Shown: positions 53,398 to 62,755 of the stretch, piece after piece | How the letters are laid out: each line of letters opens with the position of its first letter | How positions within the stretch are numbered: position 1 is the stretch's first letter | Assembly (NCBI GenBank): GCA_965230225.1 | Contig: CBDDKM010000010.1 | Location: 1-64,000, forward strand | Reading direction: 5' to 3' | DNA: 64,000 nucleotides | Source of the DNA: CALSMU01 sp965230225 | Lineage (GTDB): Bacteria; Bacteroidota; Bacteroidia; Flavobacteriales_D; Parvicellaceae | Translations under genes and position numbers: made by a program | Notes under the pieces: model-generated | What the model saw: the letters and a program-made list of their open reading frames with translations, nothing else | What the model was told of the DNA's origin: nothing | Databases searched by the model: none

Positions 53398-53898
53398 ATG
53401 AAAAACCTCTTTCTATTCTTATTAGTAAGTATTCTGATTACCTCCTGTGGTGAGTCTACACCAACTTTTGAGCACGAATTGGTAAGTGCTGAAGCCATTG
53501 GTAAAGCTCAAGAAGCAGAAACGGATCATCCGTCTGGTTTTTATACTTCGGTGGGAGTTTACATGGATAAAGAAGCTTATGAGGATGCCGGTTTTTTGTT
53601 TTACCTGGGACAATTGAGGTATCGTTATTTTTTGGCTTGTTACCCTGATCACGATGATGAACGAGCCATTTTTGCTACGTTACACAACTTACATAGTGCA
53701 AAATTAGATTCCGTATTAATGGAAGATCAATCTAAATATGCCGAGCTGTTAGATGCTGTGATTCAGTACTCTGAACATCAGGATTATTTCTTTTGTCCAA
53801 AATCTAAAAACAAGCAAGCTTATCAGGAAACGGTTGGTAGTTTGATTCAATTTAGGGAAGAGTTAAAAGAAGACAGCTACATGGAAAGCGCGGAATAG
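53398..53898 (+). CDS. Small lipoprotein of unknown function
   Basis: A 166-residue protein with a lipoprotein signal (MKNLFLFLLVSILITSC, lipobox ITSC, Cys17). The mature chain is helical and acidic (GFLFYLGQLRYRYFLACYPDHDDERAIFATLHNLHSAKLDSVL) and reads like a short TPR-like module. No family recognised. It is followed 42 bases later by the DUF3995 gene on the same strand. Confidence 0.7.
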   Translation: MKNLFLFLLVSILITSCGESTPTFEHELVSAEAIGKAQEAETDHPSGFYTSVGVYMDKEAYEDAGFLFYLGQLRYRYFLACYPDHDDERAIFATLHNLHSAKLDSVLMEDQSKYAELLDAVIQYSEHQDYFFCPKSKNKQAYQETVGSLIQFREELKEDSYMESAE

Positions 53899-53940
53899 TT
53901 TTCGAACTATCTTTGAGGGTATAACTCACAACTTTGAATT

Positions 53941-54363
53941 ATGATTACCTCGCTAGCCCTTATTCTAACCTTTATATTACTCATTTTATCTGGTATTCAT
54001 TACAGTTGGGTGTTCGGAGGCACTTGGGGTTTTGCACAATCGCTTCCTACCAATGAGGAAGGAAAAAGAGTTCTTAATCCACGAAAAATAGAAAGTGCTG
54101 TTGTAGCTACGGGTTTATTACTATTTGCCTTCTTTTTCTTTATCAAATCAGGCTTAACCAACTTTTATGTACCCAACTGGATTGCCAACTACTTTGGGTG
54201 GGTAATCTCATCTATTTTTACTTTAAGAGCCATTGGAGATTTTAAGTACGTTGGTTTTTTCAAGAAGATTAAAGACACTGAGTTTGGAAAGAAAGACACG
54301 CAACTGTTCTCTCCTCTATGCCTTGGCATGGGAGTTATTGGGTTTATTCTTGAACTGATTTGA
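53941..54363 (+). CDS. DUF3995 membrane protein
   Basis: A 140-residue protein with four predicted membrane helices: residues 5-25 (LALILTFILLILSGIHYSWVF), about 55-75, about 85-103 and 123-140. The N-terminal HYSWVFGGTWGFAQSLPTNEEGKRVLNPRKIESAVVA region is the hallmark of the DUF3995 family, whose function is not known. It converges on the type-B T9SS gene with two bases between the stops. Confidence 0.85.
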   Translation: MITSLALILTFILLILSGIHYSWVFGGTWGFAQSLPTNEEGKRVLNPRKIESAVVATGLLLFAFFFFIKSGLTNFYVPNWIANYFGWVISSIFTLRAIGDFKYVGFFKKIKDTEFGKKDTQLFSPLCLGMGVIGFILELI

Positions 54364-54365
54364 TA

Positions 54366-56402
54366 CTACCTAATCAACGATACATGCCCAATGTATTCGT
54401 GCTTTCCGGTATCATCGTTTCCACGGCAAACAATCTTCCACACGTACACATCTTGTTGTGATGGCGCTCCTTTGTATGAGCCATCCCAGAAACTGGTAGG
54501 ATGATGTCCTTCGTAGATGAGTTGCCCCCATCGGTTGAATACATAAAACTGGTAGTTGGTTGGGTCCACACCGGAAACTACGGGCTGAAACACGTTGTTG
54601 AACACATCTCCATCTGGTGTAAAGGCATTTGGTACATAAATGAGCATTTCTTCCCCTATCACAATAATTTGACACTCTTCATCCACACATCCATCTATGG
54701 TGGTAGCGGTTAAACACACCTGATAATCTCCTCCGTATTGCGAAGGAAACTCAAACTGAGGGTGTACATCGGTGGAGGTGCCTAACCCGGCGAAATTCCA
54801 GTGGTAAATATCAGATCCTGTACTTAAGTTTTGAAACTGTACTAAAGTATTGGGTATTTCGATGGAGTTGGGAGAATAGGAAAACTGCGCATCCGGCGAT
54901 CCCGTTGTACAAATCATATCCAAAATGGTAGTGGTACCTATACACCCATCTCCTCCGGTAATGGTTAGCGATACATCAAAACATCCCACCTGAGTATAGG
55001 TATGAGTTACCTGCCCGCAATCGTTTACGGTGGTTCCATCCCCAAAATCCCACAGGCAATCGGTTCCGGGTGGGTTGGTTTCGTTGGTAAAGGTAACGGT
55101 GAGTGGTGCGCATCCGTAAAGGGTATCCGCAGAGAAAACAGGTGTAGGTGTATCGTATACAATGATAGAAATAGTATCAGAGCCGCCACAACTACCTCCT
55201 ATGGTCTGTATTACCTGATGAGTACCTACTCCTGCTGTCTGCGGTGAAAAAACTCCGTTTTGGGTGTCTGTAATTCCTGTTCCGGCCCACTGCCCTCCTA
55301 CTGCGTTAGATGTAAGGTTAACATCGGGGCTGTTGATACAATATGGTCCAGCTGGATCAATGTTAATGGGCGTACCTGGACCCACGGTAATTTGTAGGGA
55401 ATCTACAATGGGATCGGCATAACAGCCTTGCTGTATGGTTACAACGTATGTGGTGCTTACGTTAGGGGTGGCAACAGGGTTGGCTATGTTAGGATCGCTT
55501 AATCCTGTGGCAGGAGACCAGCTATAGGTAGTACTTCCTGGTGTTACATTGGGTAAGGTGGCATCTAGTTGTACACTTTGCCCCTGACAAATGGAAGTAT
55601 CCGGTAATTCGTGTTGTACAGAGTTGTAGATCATACACACGGTATGATCGTTAAACTCTGAACCTGTGGCCGATGTAAATCCGTAGAATACATTGGAATT
55701 TCCGGCAAATATCGTGTTTACTATATCTTCTGTAAAGGTGAACTTATGCTGACAATCGAACCAAACATCTAACTCAGTAGTGGCTGGATCCCACTTAAAT
55801 CGTACTTCGTAGTCGTTTCCAGTATGTATGTTATCCGCTACAGGATCAGTTCCCAAGGCAGGTACCACAGTACTACCAGGAATAATGGTTCCCTGAGAAT
55901 AGTTTCCGTAAGGCCCCTGGGTATGTACATGATCTCCGTTTTTACTAATGGCAATGTGATCGTAAAGAGGGTCCGCATTGAAGTTGTAATAAGAATCAAA
56001 CTCTACCGAAATGGACGGGGTTAACAATCCGTACCCCATGGCTTCTCCCAAATTCCCAGCCGCTGAGCTTACCTGTTGCATTACAAAGGCAATTCCGTCA
56101 GCTCCTCCTCCCGCTTCGGGGTATATGTTAGAGGTATTGGAACCATCCCAAAGAAAGATGTTTCCAAAATTCATTTTTACTCTAATGTCAAATGGCTGAT
56201 TAAGATCAACTTGTGGATCAAACCAAACTGCTCCCAGTATGTATGGTGTTGGTGTGGTTAGGTGATAACAATCGTTTCCGGTAATGGTGGCGTCTCCAAC
56301 AGGAGGAAAGGTACTGCTTTGAGCTGTTCCACTCTCCCACCACAGGCAGGTCATCATCAATACAACAAGGCTGTATCTTACTGATTGTAAAGAACTAAAC
56401 AT
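54366..56402 (-). CDS. L-type lectin-like secreted protein with gliding-motility (T9SS type B) C-terminus
   Basis: A 678-residue secreted protein. Residues 1-27 are a signal peptide. About 35-270 form an L-type-lectin-like beta sandwich (FDIRVKMNFGNIFLWDGSN, GGADGIAFVMQQ, SISVEFDSYYNFNADPLYDHIAISKNGDHVH), a possible sugar-binding module. PKD-like domains follow (DTSICQGQSVQLDATLPN, FSADTLYGCAPLTVTFTNETNPPGTDCLWDFGDGTTV). The last 90 residues (YVPNAFTPDGDVFNNVFQP ... YKGAPSQQDVYVWKIVCRG) are the gliding-motility-associated C-terminal domain, i.e. a T9SS type B signal, the only one in the window. It is probably cell-surface attached. Confidence 0.88.
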   Translation of the reverse strand: MFSSLQSVRYSLVVLMMTCLWWESGTAQSSTFPPVGDATITGNDCYHLTTPTPYILGAVWFDPQVDLNQPFDIRVKMNFGNIFLWDGSNTSNIYPEAGGGADGIAFVMQQVSSAAGNLGEAMGYGLLTPSISVEFDSYYNFNADPLYDHIAISKNGDHVHTQGPYGNYSQGTIIPGSTVVPALGTDPVADNIHTGNDYEVRFKWDPATTELDVWFDCQHKFTFTEDIVNTIFAGNSNVFYGFTSATGSEFNDHTVCMIYNSVQHELPDTSICQGQSVQLDATLPNVTPGSTTYSWSPATGLSDPNIANPVATPNVSTTYVVTIQQGCYADPIVDSLQITVGPGTPINIDPAGPYCINSPDVNLTSNAVGGQWAGTGITDTQNGVFSPQTAGVGTHQVIQTIGGSCGGSDTISIIVYDTPTPVFSADTLYGCAPLTVTFTNETNPPGTDCLWDFGDGTTVNDCGQVTHTYTQVGCFDVSLTITGGDGCIGTTTILDMICTTGSPDAQFSYSPNSIEIPNTLVQFQNLSTGSDIYHWNFAGLGTSTDVHPQFEFPSQYGGDYQVCLTATTIDGCVDEECQIIVIGEEMLIYVPNAFTPDGDVFNNVFQPVVSGVDPTNYQFYVFNRWGQLIYEGHHPTSFWDGSYKGAPSQQDVYVWKIVCRGNDDTGKHEYIGHVSLIR

Positions 56403-56691
56403 AGGCGTAATAGTGATGTTTTATCAAATTTACCGGCTACACTATGTTAATCCTTGTTGGTTATTTGCCGAGAATGATACTTTGTTAGCACTGGAGAAAT
56501 ATTACAACTATCTTGATTTGTGTTAATTCTGCAAAGCGCTTCGCACGGTATTAAGTCTCATGTATTATGTACTATGAGTTTGATACGTTGTACTTAATAC
56601 ATATTACATCTAACAAGCCACACCCTCACCCAACACAGCCTCTTCTTCATTACAGAGTGTCTCATCCACTTCTATCAACTACATTCGCAGT

Positions 56692-57228
56692 ATGATGAAA
56701 ACTGTATTACTCCTATCTTCTGCATTAGCTGTACTATGCTCGGCGGCCAAAGCCCAAAATATAAATTATGTTACCTACCCCAATGTATACAAGTTTGTTC
56801 CTGAATATAGTGTACATCAGGAAAAGGAGGCCAAAATCAGTCGTATAGTCATCGACTCCATGCGATTAATGGAGCACCTTAGAGATAGTTTGGATTTATT
56901 ATTTATTAAACACATTGGCACGGCAGATTCTGCCCAATTAGCTCAACTAGAAGCTCCTGTAAATGAGCTAAATGAGAAAATGGAACGGTATCAGGACTTT
57001 ACCCTAAAACGAAACTGGAGCAACCGAAAAGCTTATCGAGAAACTGAAATTAAGGCCCTCATTAAGGAACTGGAAGAATTCAAACCTGAATTAAAAATCA
57101 TCATTGCCGCCAAACGAGGACTGGTTCACTGCCCCGATTGTACTGATCTTACCGAAGAGTTTCGACAATACATGATTAAGAAATATGACATTGAACTAAC
57201 TCCGTGGTACGAGAGTTATGAGGAATGA
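56692..57228 (+). CDS. Small exported protein of unknown function
   Basis: A 178-residue protein with a signal peptide (MMKTVLLLSSALAVLCSAAKAQ). The mature chain is almost wholly helical and charged, with a likely coiled coil (DSAQLAQLEAPVNELNEKMERYQDF, KAYRETEIKALIKELEEFKPEL). Near the end HCPDCTDLTEEFRQYMIKKYDIELTPW contains a CxxC pair and resembles the periplasmic OmpH/Skp-like proteins only loosely. No family is assigned. The 289-base gap upstream (56403-56691) contains no gene, only AT-rich sequence with short imperfect inverted repeats. Confidence 0.65.
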   Translation: MMKTVLLLSSALAVLCSAAKAQNINYVTYPNVYKFVPEYSVHQEKEAKISRIVIDSMRLMEHLRDSLDLLFIKHIGTADSAQLAQLEAPVNELNEKMERYQDFTLKRNWSNRKAYRETEIKALIKELEEFKPELKIIIAAKRGLVHCPDCTDLTEEFRQYMIKKYDIELTPWYESYEE

Positions 57229-57384
57229 ACTTAGACGAAAGATTTTAAGATGAAAGACACTGGACATTAGATATTAGACTTTAGAACCTCTCCTTTTCTG
57301 ACTTGATCAGGAACTTTTTTAAATTATGACCTAGCATTCATGAGTTTCCCGGTCAGTGCCGAGAAATGCGTATCCTATAGAGGA

Positions 57385-57455
57385 AAAGTCTTTGAGCGAA
57401 GCGGTCTATTGTCTTTGAACGAAGTGATCTAAAAATCTAAGTGAGCGCAGCGAAC
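57385..57455 (-). repeat. Intergenic repeat element directly after the ChaN-like gene
   Basis: On the minus strand the sequence after the stop reads GTTCGCTGCGCTCACTTAG, then two units of the type ACTTCGTTCAAAGA and CGCTTCGCTCAAAGA. A related arrangement follows priA at 58973-59033. These are short dispersed repeats of unknown role; they may form RNA hairpins at the 3' end of the transcripts. Confidence 0.55.
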
Positions 57456-58307
57456 TCAGTGCGTCCCTGTCATATTCTCGTCTACGCAAAGGATGAAATC
57501 TGCTTTCCCCTTGTTTTCCTTGGCTAACTGCTTAACATTGGCCTGAGAAACCGTACTGATGGTTTTGCAGTTCAATTCCGGGTTTTGCTTTTTTAGATAC
57601 CACTGAATTCCTTCGTAATCGTCGGAGTGGTAGGTTCCATTGTAGTGGATGAACAACTGGCCGGCTTTGAAATACTTTAGAATGAAATGGGCCATGGTTG
57701 CGTCTTTTATGGCTTGAGCCTTTGGAAGATTATCACCTCCATGTCCTCCCATCATCTCGATCATTTTAACGTATCCTGGAAGGTTTTTATCGTAAGGAAT
57801 AGGTAATGGTGCTATCCAACTCTTCTCTTCATCGCTAAGGGTGTTTAACGTGTCAAAACCTCCATGATAAACCATACTGGCGTATCTACGTGGCACATTG
57901 GCTGCTACAAATTGCAGTTTATTATCTTTAGCATAATCCACCAAAGGAGCGTAATCCGTATAGTAATTGGGCCACAGCCTTGCCAGGGTATCAAATGCTT
58001 TAGCGTCAATCTCCCCCTTAAGGTATTGATCCAGTTCGTCCTGATTATCTGCTTCAATCATTTCAGCTCCCAGTACAAGATCTCTGGATTGATCCAAATC
58101 TTTGGTTACTTCTAACTGAAGCCAGTGAGAAATAGGGTTATTGTGGTATTCTCCAAACAGCAGTACATCTGCTCCCTTCAGAACCTTGATCATCTTTTTA
58201 TAGGAAACCTTTTTTCCTTTGCTGTTGTACATCACATAGGCCGGTTTATCCTGTGCCATGGTAGCCATCGAAGCGATGCATGCTAGTAGTAATAGTGCTT
58301 TTTTCAT
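57456..58307 (-). CDS. ChaN-family (DUF399/Tiki-like) exported protein
   Basis: A 283-residue protein. The ATG at 58307 starts the signal peptide (MKKALLLLACIASMATMAQ); an upstream frame to 58367 would add 20 polar residues. The core has VLLFGEYHNNPISHWLQLEVTKDL (the GExHxxxxxH motif typical of the family), LVLGAEMIEADNQDELDQYL and LQFVAANVPRRYASMVYHGG, with a C-terminal FIHYNGTYHSDDYEGIQWYL. ChaN-type proteins bind haem and are linked to iron uptake; the fold is that of the Tiki/TraB-type putative metalloproteases. Haem binding here is inferred. Monocistronic. Confidence 0.85.
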   Translation of the reverse strand: MKKALLLLACIASMATMAQDKPAYVMYNSKGKKVSYKKMIKVLKGADVLLFGEYHNNPISHWLQLEVTKDLDQSRDLVLGAEMIEADNQDELDQYLKGEIDAKAFDTLARLWPNYYTDYAPLVDYAKDNKLQFVAANVPRRYASMVYHGGFDTLNTLSDEEKSWIAPLPIPYDKNLPGYVKMIEMMGGHGGDNLPKAQAIKDATMAHFILKYFKAGQLFIHYNGTYHSDDYEGIQWYLKKQNPELNCKTISTVSQANVKQLAKENKGKADFILCVDENMTGTH

Positions 58308-58467
58308 AATTCGTTGTGGTGGCTCAAATTTACCACAATCGCACATACCTTCTAAGGTGTAATGCACCGTTAACCTGATCTTAACAAGAATTAAACTCTA
58401 AAAATCTGTACCGAATCCAATTTTCTTCATTTACTTTGAAAAGTAATAACCTAAAAGCAAAAAACAG

Positions 58468-58719
58468 ATGAAAAATTACATGGTACACTTTAGAAGAGGA
58501 ATGTTCGAAAAAGCTGATCCAGTGGTGATCCAAAACGAACAAGCGAGAATGGGAGAATTGATGAGAGACAACATTCTAAAGCAGGTATACATGAACAAAA
58601 CAGCTGATAACCTATACATGATTTTTTCGGTGGAAAGTGAAGACCGCCTTAAAGACATTATAAAAACACTACCGATGAGTAGCAACCTGTTCTTTGAGTA
58701 CGAAGAGTTGATGGGATAG
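58468..58719 (+). CDS. Small alpha/beta-barrel-like (muconolactone isomerase/YCII-like) protein
   Basis: An 83-residue cytoplasmic protein. The pattern (MVHFRRGMFEKADPVVIQNEQARMGELMRDN, then LYMIFSVESEDRLKDIIKTLPMSSNLFFEYEEL) is the beta-alpha-beta arrangement of dimeric ferredoxin-like proteins such as YCII or muconolactone delta-isomerase relatives, where SVESEDRLKDIIKTLPM is a common signature. The function cannot be assigned. It stands alone; the ChaN-like gene diverges from it. Confidence 0.7.
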   Translation: MKNYMVHFRRGMFEKADPVVIQNEQARMGELMRDNILKQVYMNKTADNLYMIFSVESEDRLKDIIKTLPMSSNLFFEYEELMG

Positions 58720-59033
58720 ATTTCTTAAAGTTGAGAAGTTAATTGGTTGAAAAGTTAATCAGTTAACAGGTTTAGAAGTTGTCGAATTGAGCGACAAGTT
58801 GCTTGTTTCTTAATGGATTCAGTGAAATAAGTGATGAGTTTCCCGTCCCGTCCCGATAGCTATCGGGAGCTATCAGGACGGGACTGGCCAGGAAATGAGT
58901 ACCTCATATAGCGTATAGTCTACAGCACCTAATACATAGTACTTCCTACATAATACAGCGCAACGTGCAAAATCTTTGAGCGAAGCGTCCCGATAACTAT
59001 CGGGGTAAAATCTGGGCGAGCGCAGCGAGCCCC
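58720..59033. repeat. Repeat-rich intergenic region
   Basis: No gene is supported. It contains a nested inverted repeat at 58845-58884 (outer arms GTCCCGTCC / GGACGGGAC, inner palindrome CCCGATAGCTATCGGG, the same as at 14478-14493), a variant palindrome CCCGATAACTATCGGG at 58989-59004, and TTTGAGCGAAGCG and GAGCGCAGCGAG units (58973-59030) like those at 57385-57455. The AT-rich start has degenerate AAGTTAAT/AAGTTG repeats. Confidence 0.6.
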
Positions 59034-61505
59034 CTACATTGGATCTACATCAATCTTTACCCAAACCGACTTGAATTCTTTCATTTGCTTCATATCAGCC
59101 AGCTGATCCATTAAGAATGCTTTTACCTTCTTAACCGAAGCATTACGTTCAAACTTAATGGTAACCAGCTTGTTGTACACATTCTTGATTCTTGGAATGG
59201 ATGGGTATTCCGGTCCTAACACCCTATTTCCCAATTTATCTTTAAGCATTTGTACCAACTTAGCACTGGCAGCATCAACAGTATCTTTTTCTTTGTGTCT
59301 TACCGTTAATCGGATCATTCTAAAGAATGGTGGGTATTGGTAGTTCTTTCTCTCGTACACCTCCTGTTGGTACATTCCATCGTAATCGTTTTCCATTACT
59401 TTTTGAATGATCCAGTGTTCGGGAGTATGACTTTGGATAATTACCTTCCCTCGTTTTTTCTTACGCCCTGCTCTACCACTCACCTGTGCCATTAGTTGGT
59501 AAGCACGCTCAAAGGCTCTGAAATCAGGGTAAAACAGCATGTCGTCGGCATTTAGTATTCCCACAAGGGCCACGTTATCAAAATCCAACCCTTTGGTTAC
59601 CATTTGTGTTCCGACCAGAATGTCAATGTCCCTGTTCTCGAAGTCGTTAATAATGTTTTGGTAAGCAAATTTCGATCTGGTGGTATCCAAATCCATACGC
59701 TGTACCTTTACCTTATCCGATAAGTGCAAAGTAATTTCTTCCTCTATCTTTTCGGTTCCAAACCCCATCATTTTTATCTCGGTACTACCACAAGCTGTAC
59801 ACCTGTTAGGCGGTTTTACTGTATAGCCACAGTAATGACAGTTAAGTAAATGAGTGTATTTATGATAGGTTAAGCTAACGTCGCAGCGGGTACACATCGG
59901 AATCCAACCACAGGTTTCGCACATCCATTTTGGAGCATATCCTCTACGGTTCTGGAACAATATGATTTGCTCATCATTCTCCAAACACTCTTTCATTTGA
60001 TTGATGAGCATTTCAGAAAAGATTCCGTGCATTTTCTTTTTACGCTTGTGCTCTTTGATGTCGGCACACAGTATTTCCGGCAATTGAAGATCACCAAAAC
60101 GCTTTTTCATTTCCACCAGTCCAATGGTCCCCTGATTGGCATTGTACATGGTTTCTATGGAAGGTGTAGCTGACCCCAGTAACACTTGGGCCCCATGACT
60201 TCTAGCCAATACCATGGCTGTATCTCGAGCATTGTACCTTGGTGCAGGGTCGTATTGCTTAAATGAAGTTTCGTGTTCCTCATCCACAATAATTAACCCC
60301 AACTCTTTAAATGGTAGAAATACAGCCGACCTCGCCCCCAGGACTACATCGTACTTTCTAAGCTTGTCCATCAAAACAGCATTCCAGATTTCTACTCTTT
60401 CGTTGGCAGAAAATTTAGAATGATACACTCCTATTTTATCTCCAAAGTACTTTCGTAATCGGTTAATTATCTGAGTGGTTAAGGCAATTTCCGGCAATAA
60501 ATACAAGCACTTTTTACCTTGGGCAATGTATTTCTGTATCAACTCTACATATACTTCTGTTTTACCACTCCCGGTAACTCCATGAAGCAAGCAAATGTTC
60601 TTTTCCTTAAAACTATCTTCAATCTCCGTGAGTGCTCTGGTTTGATCTTCGGTTAAGTTCTTCACCTCTAATCGTTCGCCCTCGTATTTCTTTAAGCGAC
60701 CTATTTCTATCTGATATTCTTCCAGTATCCCTTTTTCATAAAGGCTTTTGATAATGGCGGAGCTGCTGTTCGTTTTCTTCAACAAATCGGATTTCTTCAC
60801 TTCCTGACGATTTCCAAAATAATCGCTCAGTTGAAGGTACCCCATAAATACATCTTGCTGTTTTTGAGCACGTTTCAACAGGTCAAAAACGGTTTCGATG
60901 GCATCTTCATTGGCATAAGCTTCCGAAAGCAACACGTATTTCTCCATCTTAGGACGATAAACATCCTTCACTTCCTCTTCCACCACTACGATTCCTTTGT
61001 CAATCAATCGCTTAACAATAGGATATACCGTCTTTCTATCCAGAATTTCTCCAATTTCCTGCAAAGTAAGGATAGACCTTAACTCCAACGCATCTTTAAT
61101 GAGGTACTCTTGATCCGTAAGGTGATCAAACGTTCCCTCGTATCGTTCGTTTAGCAATACCTTGGTTTCGCTGGCCAGCTTAAAACTAGAAGGCAATGCA
61201 GCGATCATGATCTCCCCCAAATGACACATGTAATGCTCCGAAATCCAGTCCCACAACTCCAGTTGTCGCATGGTAACTATTGGAAACTCATCCAGAATAT
61301 AATCGAGGTATTTGGTAGTATACCCAGGTGCGGTTTCATGAATGTTACGAACAATAGCAGTATGGAGCTTATTCTTCCCAAATGGCACTACTACCCGCTG
61401 CCCAACACGAATAAAATCGTTTAATTCGAAGGGAACACGATAGGTGTACAAGTTGGGAATAGCCAACGGTAGTATAACGTCTATGAAATAGGTTTCTCTT
61501 TGCAT
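59034..61505 (-). CDS. priA: Primosomal protein N' (replication restart helicase)
   Basis: An 823-residue superfamily 2 DNA helicase that recognises stalled forks and reloads the replisome. The N-terminal 3'-DNA-binding domain (VILPLAIPNLYTYRVP) is followed by Walker A GVTGSGKT at 309-316, the DEEH box in IIVDEEHETSFKQYDPAPRYNARD, and the zinc-binding insertion with eight cysteines (CETCGWIPMCTRCDVSL, NCHYCGYTVKPPNRCTACGS). Helicase C motifs include ILVGTQMVTKGLDFDNVALVGILNAD and VSGRAGR. Length is typical. It is next to pfkA on the same strand with an 18-base gap. Confidence 0.96.
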   Translation of the reverse strand: MQRETYFIDVILPLAIPNLYTYRVPFELNDFIRVGQRVVVPFGKNKLHTAIVRNIHETAPGYTTKYLDYILDEFPIVTMRQLELWDWISEHYMCHLGEIMIAALPSSFKLASETKVLLNERYEGTFDHLTDQEYLIKDALELRSILTLQEIGEILDRKTVYPIVKRLIDKGIVVVEEEVKDVYRPKMEKYVLLSEAYANEDAIETVFDLLKRAQKQQDVFMGYLQLSDYFGNRQEVKKSDLLKKTNSSSAIIKSLYEKGILEEYQIEIGRLKKYEGERLEVKNLTEDQTRALTEIEDSFKEKNICLLHGVTGSGKTEVYVELIQKYIAQGKKCLYLLPEIALTTQIINRLRKYFGDKIGVYHSKFSANERVEIWNAVLMDKLRKYDVVLGARSAVFLPFKELGLIIVDEEHETSFKQYDPAPRYNARDTAMVLARSHGAQVLLGSATPSIETMYNANQGTIGLVEMKKRFGDLQLPEILCADIKEHKRKKKMHGIFSEMLINQMKECLENDEQIILFQNRRGYAPKWMCETCGWIPMCTRCDVSLTYHKYTHLLNCHYCGYTVKPPNRCTACGSTEIKMMGFGTEKIEEEITLHLSDKVKVQRMDLDTTRSKFAYQNIINDFENRDIDILVGTQMVTKGLDFDNVALVGILNADDMLFYPDFRAFERAYQLMAQVSGRAGRKKKRGKVIIQSHTPEHWIIQKVMENDYDGMYQQEVYERKNYQYPPFFRMIRLTVRHKEKDTVDAASAKLVQMLKDKLGNRVLGPEYPSIPRIKNVYNKLVTIKFERNASVKKVKAFLMDQLADMKQMKEFKSVWVKIDVDPM

Positions 61506-61523
61506 TCGGTACCGAAAATGAAG

Positions 61524-62498
61524 TTACAAAGAAAGTACTTCTGCAAGGTTTAGCAAACCTTTATTGATTTCCTTATGGTACTTAATGGCTTGATTAAATC
61601 TGGTTAGTCCCACTTGATTATTAAAGACTCCCACCATTACATTTTGCTCTCCATCCAACAAGGCATTAACAGCTCCAACTCCCAGTCTACTTGCCAATAC
61701 ACGATCGTAAGCAGAAGGACTACCTCCCCGTTGCATGTGCCCCAAAATACTAATTCTGGTTTCTATGTGTGGAAACTTTTCCTTTACTGCCTCAGCCACT
61801 TTAAAAGCTCCACCTGAATCGTCCCCTTCGGCAACAATAACAATATTACTTCGCTTATTTTTTCGGTAATCACCGTCTAATTTAGCTAGTAGATGATCGA
61901 TGTATGTAGTGGTTTCAGGCACCAAAATGGCACTCGCCCCAACGGCAATTCCACTTCTTAAAGCTATAAAGCCGGCATCTTTCCCCATCACCTCCACAAT
62001 AAACATTCTATCGTGGCTATTGGCTGTATCTCTGATTTTATCTACTGCATCTACTACAGTATTTAAAGCAGAATCATAACCTATTGAGGAATCCGTTCCA
62101 AACAAATCATTATCAATTGTACCAGGAATTCCAACTACCGGCATATCAAATTCATTAGAGAAAATGGTGGCTCCGGCAAACGTTCCATCTCCTCCAATTA
62201 CGATTAATGCATCAACACCAGCTCTGGTTAATTCATTATAAGCTTTCTCTCTTCCTTCTTTTTTGTGGAATTCAGGACAACGAGCCGTTTTTAATATGGT
62301 ACCACCTTTGTGAATAATGTGCCCAACAGACTCTGCCGTTAACGGGATAAAATTTCCGGCAATCATTCCTTCATATCCATATCTTATTCCCACCACTTCC
62401 ATGTTATTATGGATGGCAGATCTTACCACAGCTCTAACACAAGCGTTCATTCCAGGAGCATCTCCTCCGGAAGTTAATAAACCTATCTTTTTAATCAA
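61524..62498 (-). CDS. pfkA: ATP-dependent 6-phosphofructokinase
   Basis: A 324-residue PfkA that phosphorylates fructose 6-phosphate in glycolysis. Family motifs are GLLTSGGDAPGMNACVRAVV at 7-26, IGGDGTFAGA at 101-110 (ATP site; the Gly-Gly-Asp-Gly favours ATP over pyrophosphate), GIPGTIDNDLFGTDSSIGYDSA near 123-144 with catalytic Asp129, and ILGHMQRGGSPSAYDR near 250. It is complete and cytoplasmic, and probably co-transcribed with priA downstream. Confidence 0.96.
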   Translation of the reverse strand: MIKKIGLLTSGGDAPGMNACVRAVVRSAIHNNMEVVGIRYGYEGMIAGNFIPLTAESVGHIIHKGGTILKTARCPEFHKKEGREKAYNELTRAGVDALIVIGGDGTFAGATIFSNEFDMPVVGIPGTIDNDLFGTDSSIGYDSALNTVVDAVDKIRDTANSHDRMFIVEVMGKDAGFIALRSGIAVGASAILVPETTTYIDHLLAKLDGDYRKNKRSNIVIVAEGDDSGGAFKVAEAVKEKFPHIETRISILGHMQRGGSPSAYDRVLASRLGVGAVNALLDGEQNVMVGVFNNQVGLTRFNQAIKYHKEINKGLLNLAEVLSL

Positions 62499-62755
62499 TT
62501 TAGAAAAATTTTAATTATTTAAAAACCAGATAAATAAGAAATACTATATAAACTTTTAAATCAACATTAAGAGTTTCTAATTATAGTCTTCCCACAAAGA
62601 TAAGATAAGCAGCGAAAAACACATCGATTTAGTACCGTTAATTTTGGGGCACAAAAAATACTTTCTCAGAATCATCAATTTAGCGATCAGAAATTTTGGA
62701 TGTTAATTTCATTATTGTTTTCTTTGGCTGTTGTAATCCTATTAATCAAATTTTA

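Noticed and set aside
57229..57384. Possible small RNA or gene in the ATTAGA/TTTAGA-rich stretch after the 56692-57228 gene
   Set aside because: The region is a degenerate short-period AT-rich repeat with no clear promoter, hairpin plus T run, or open frame.
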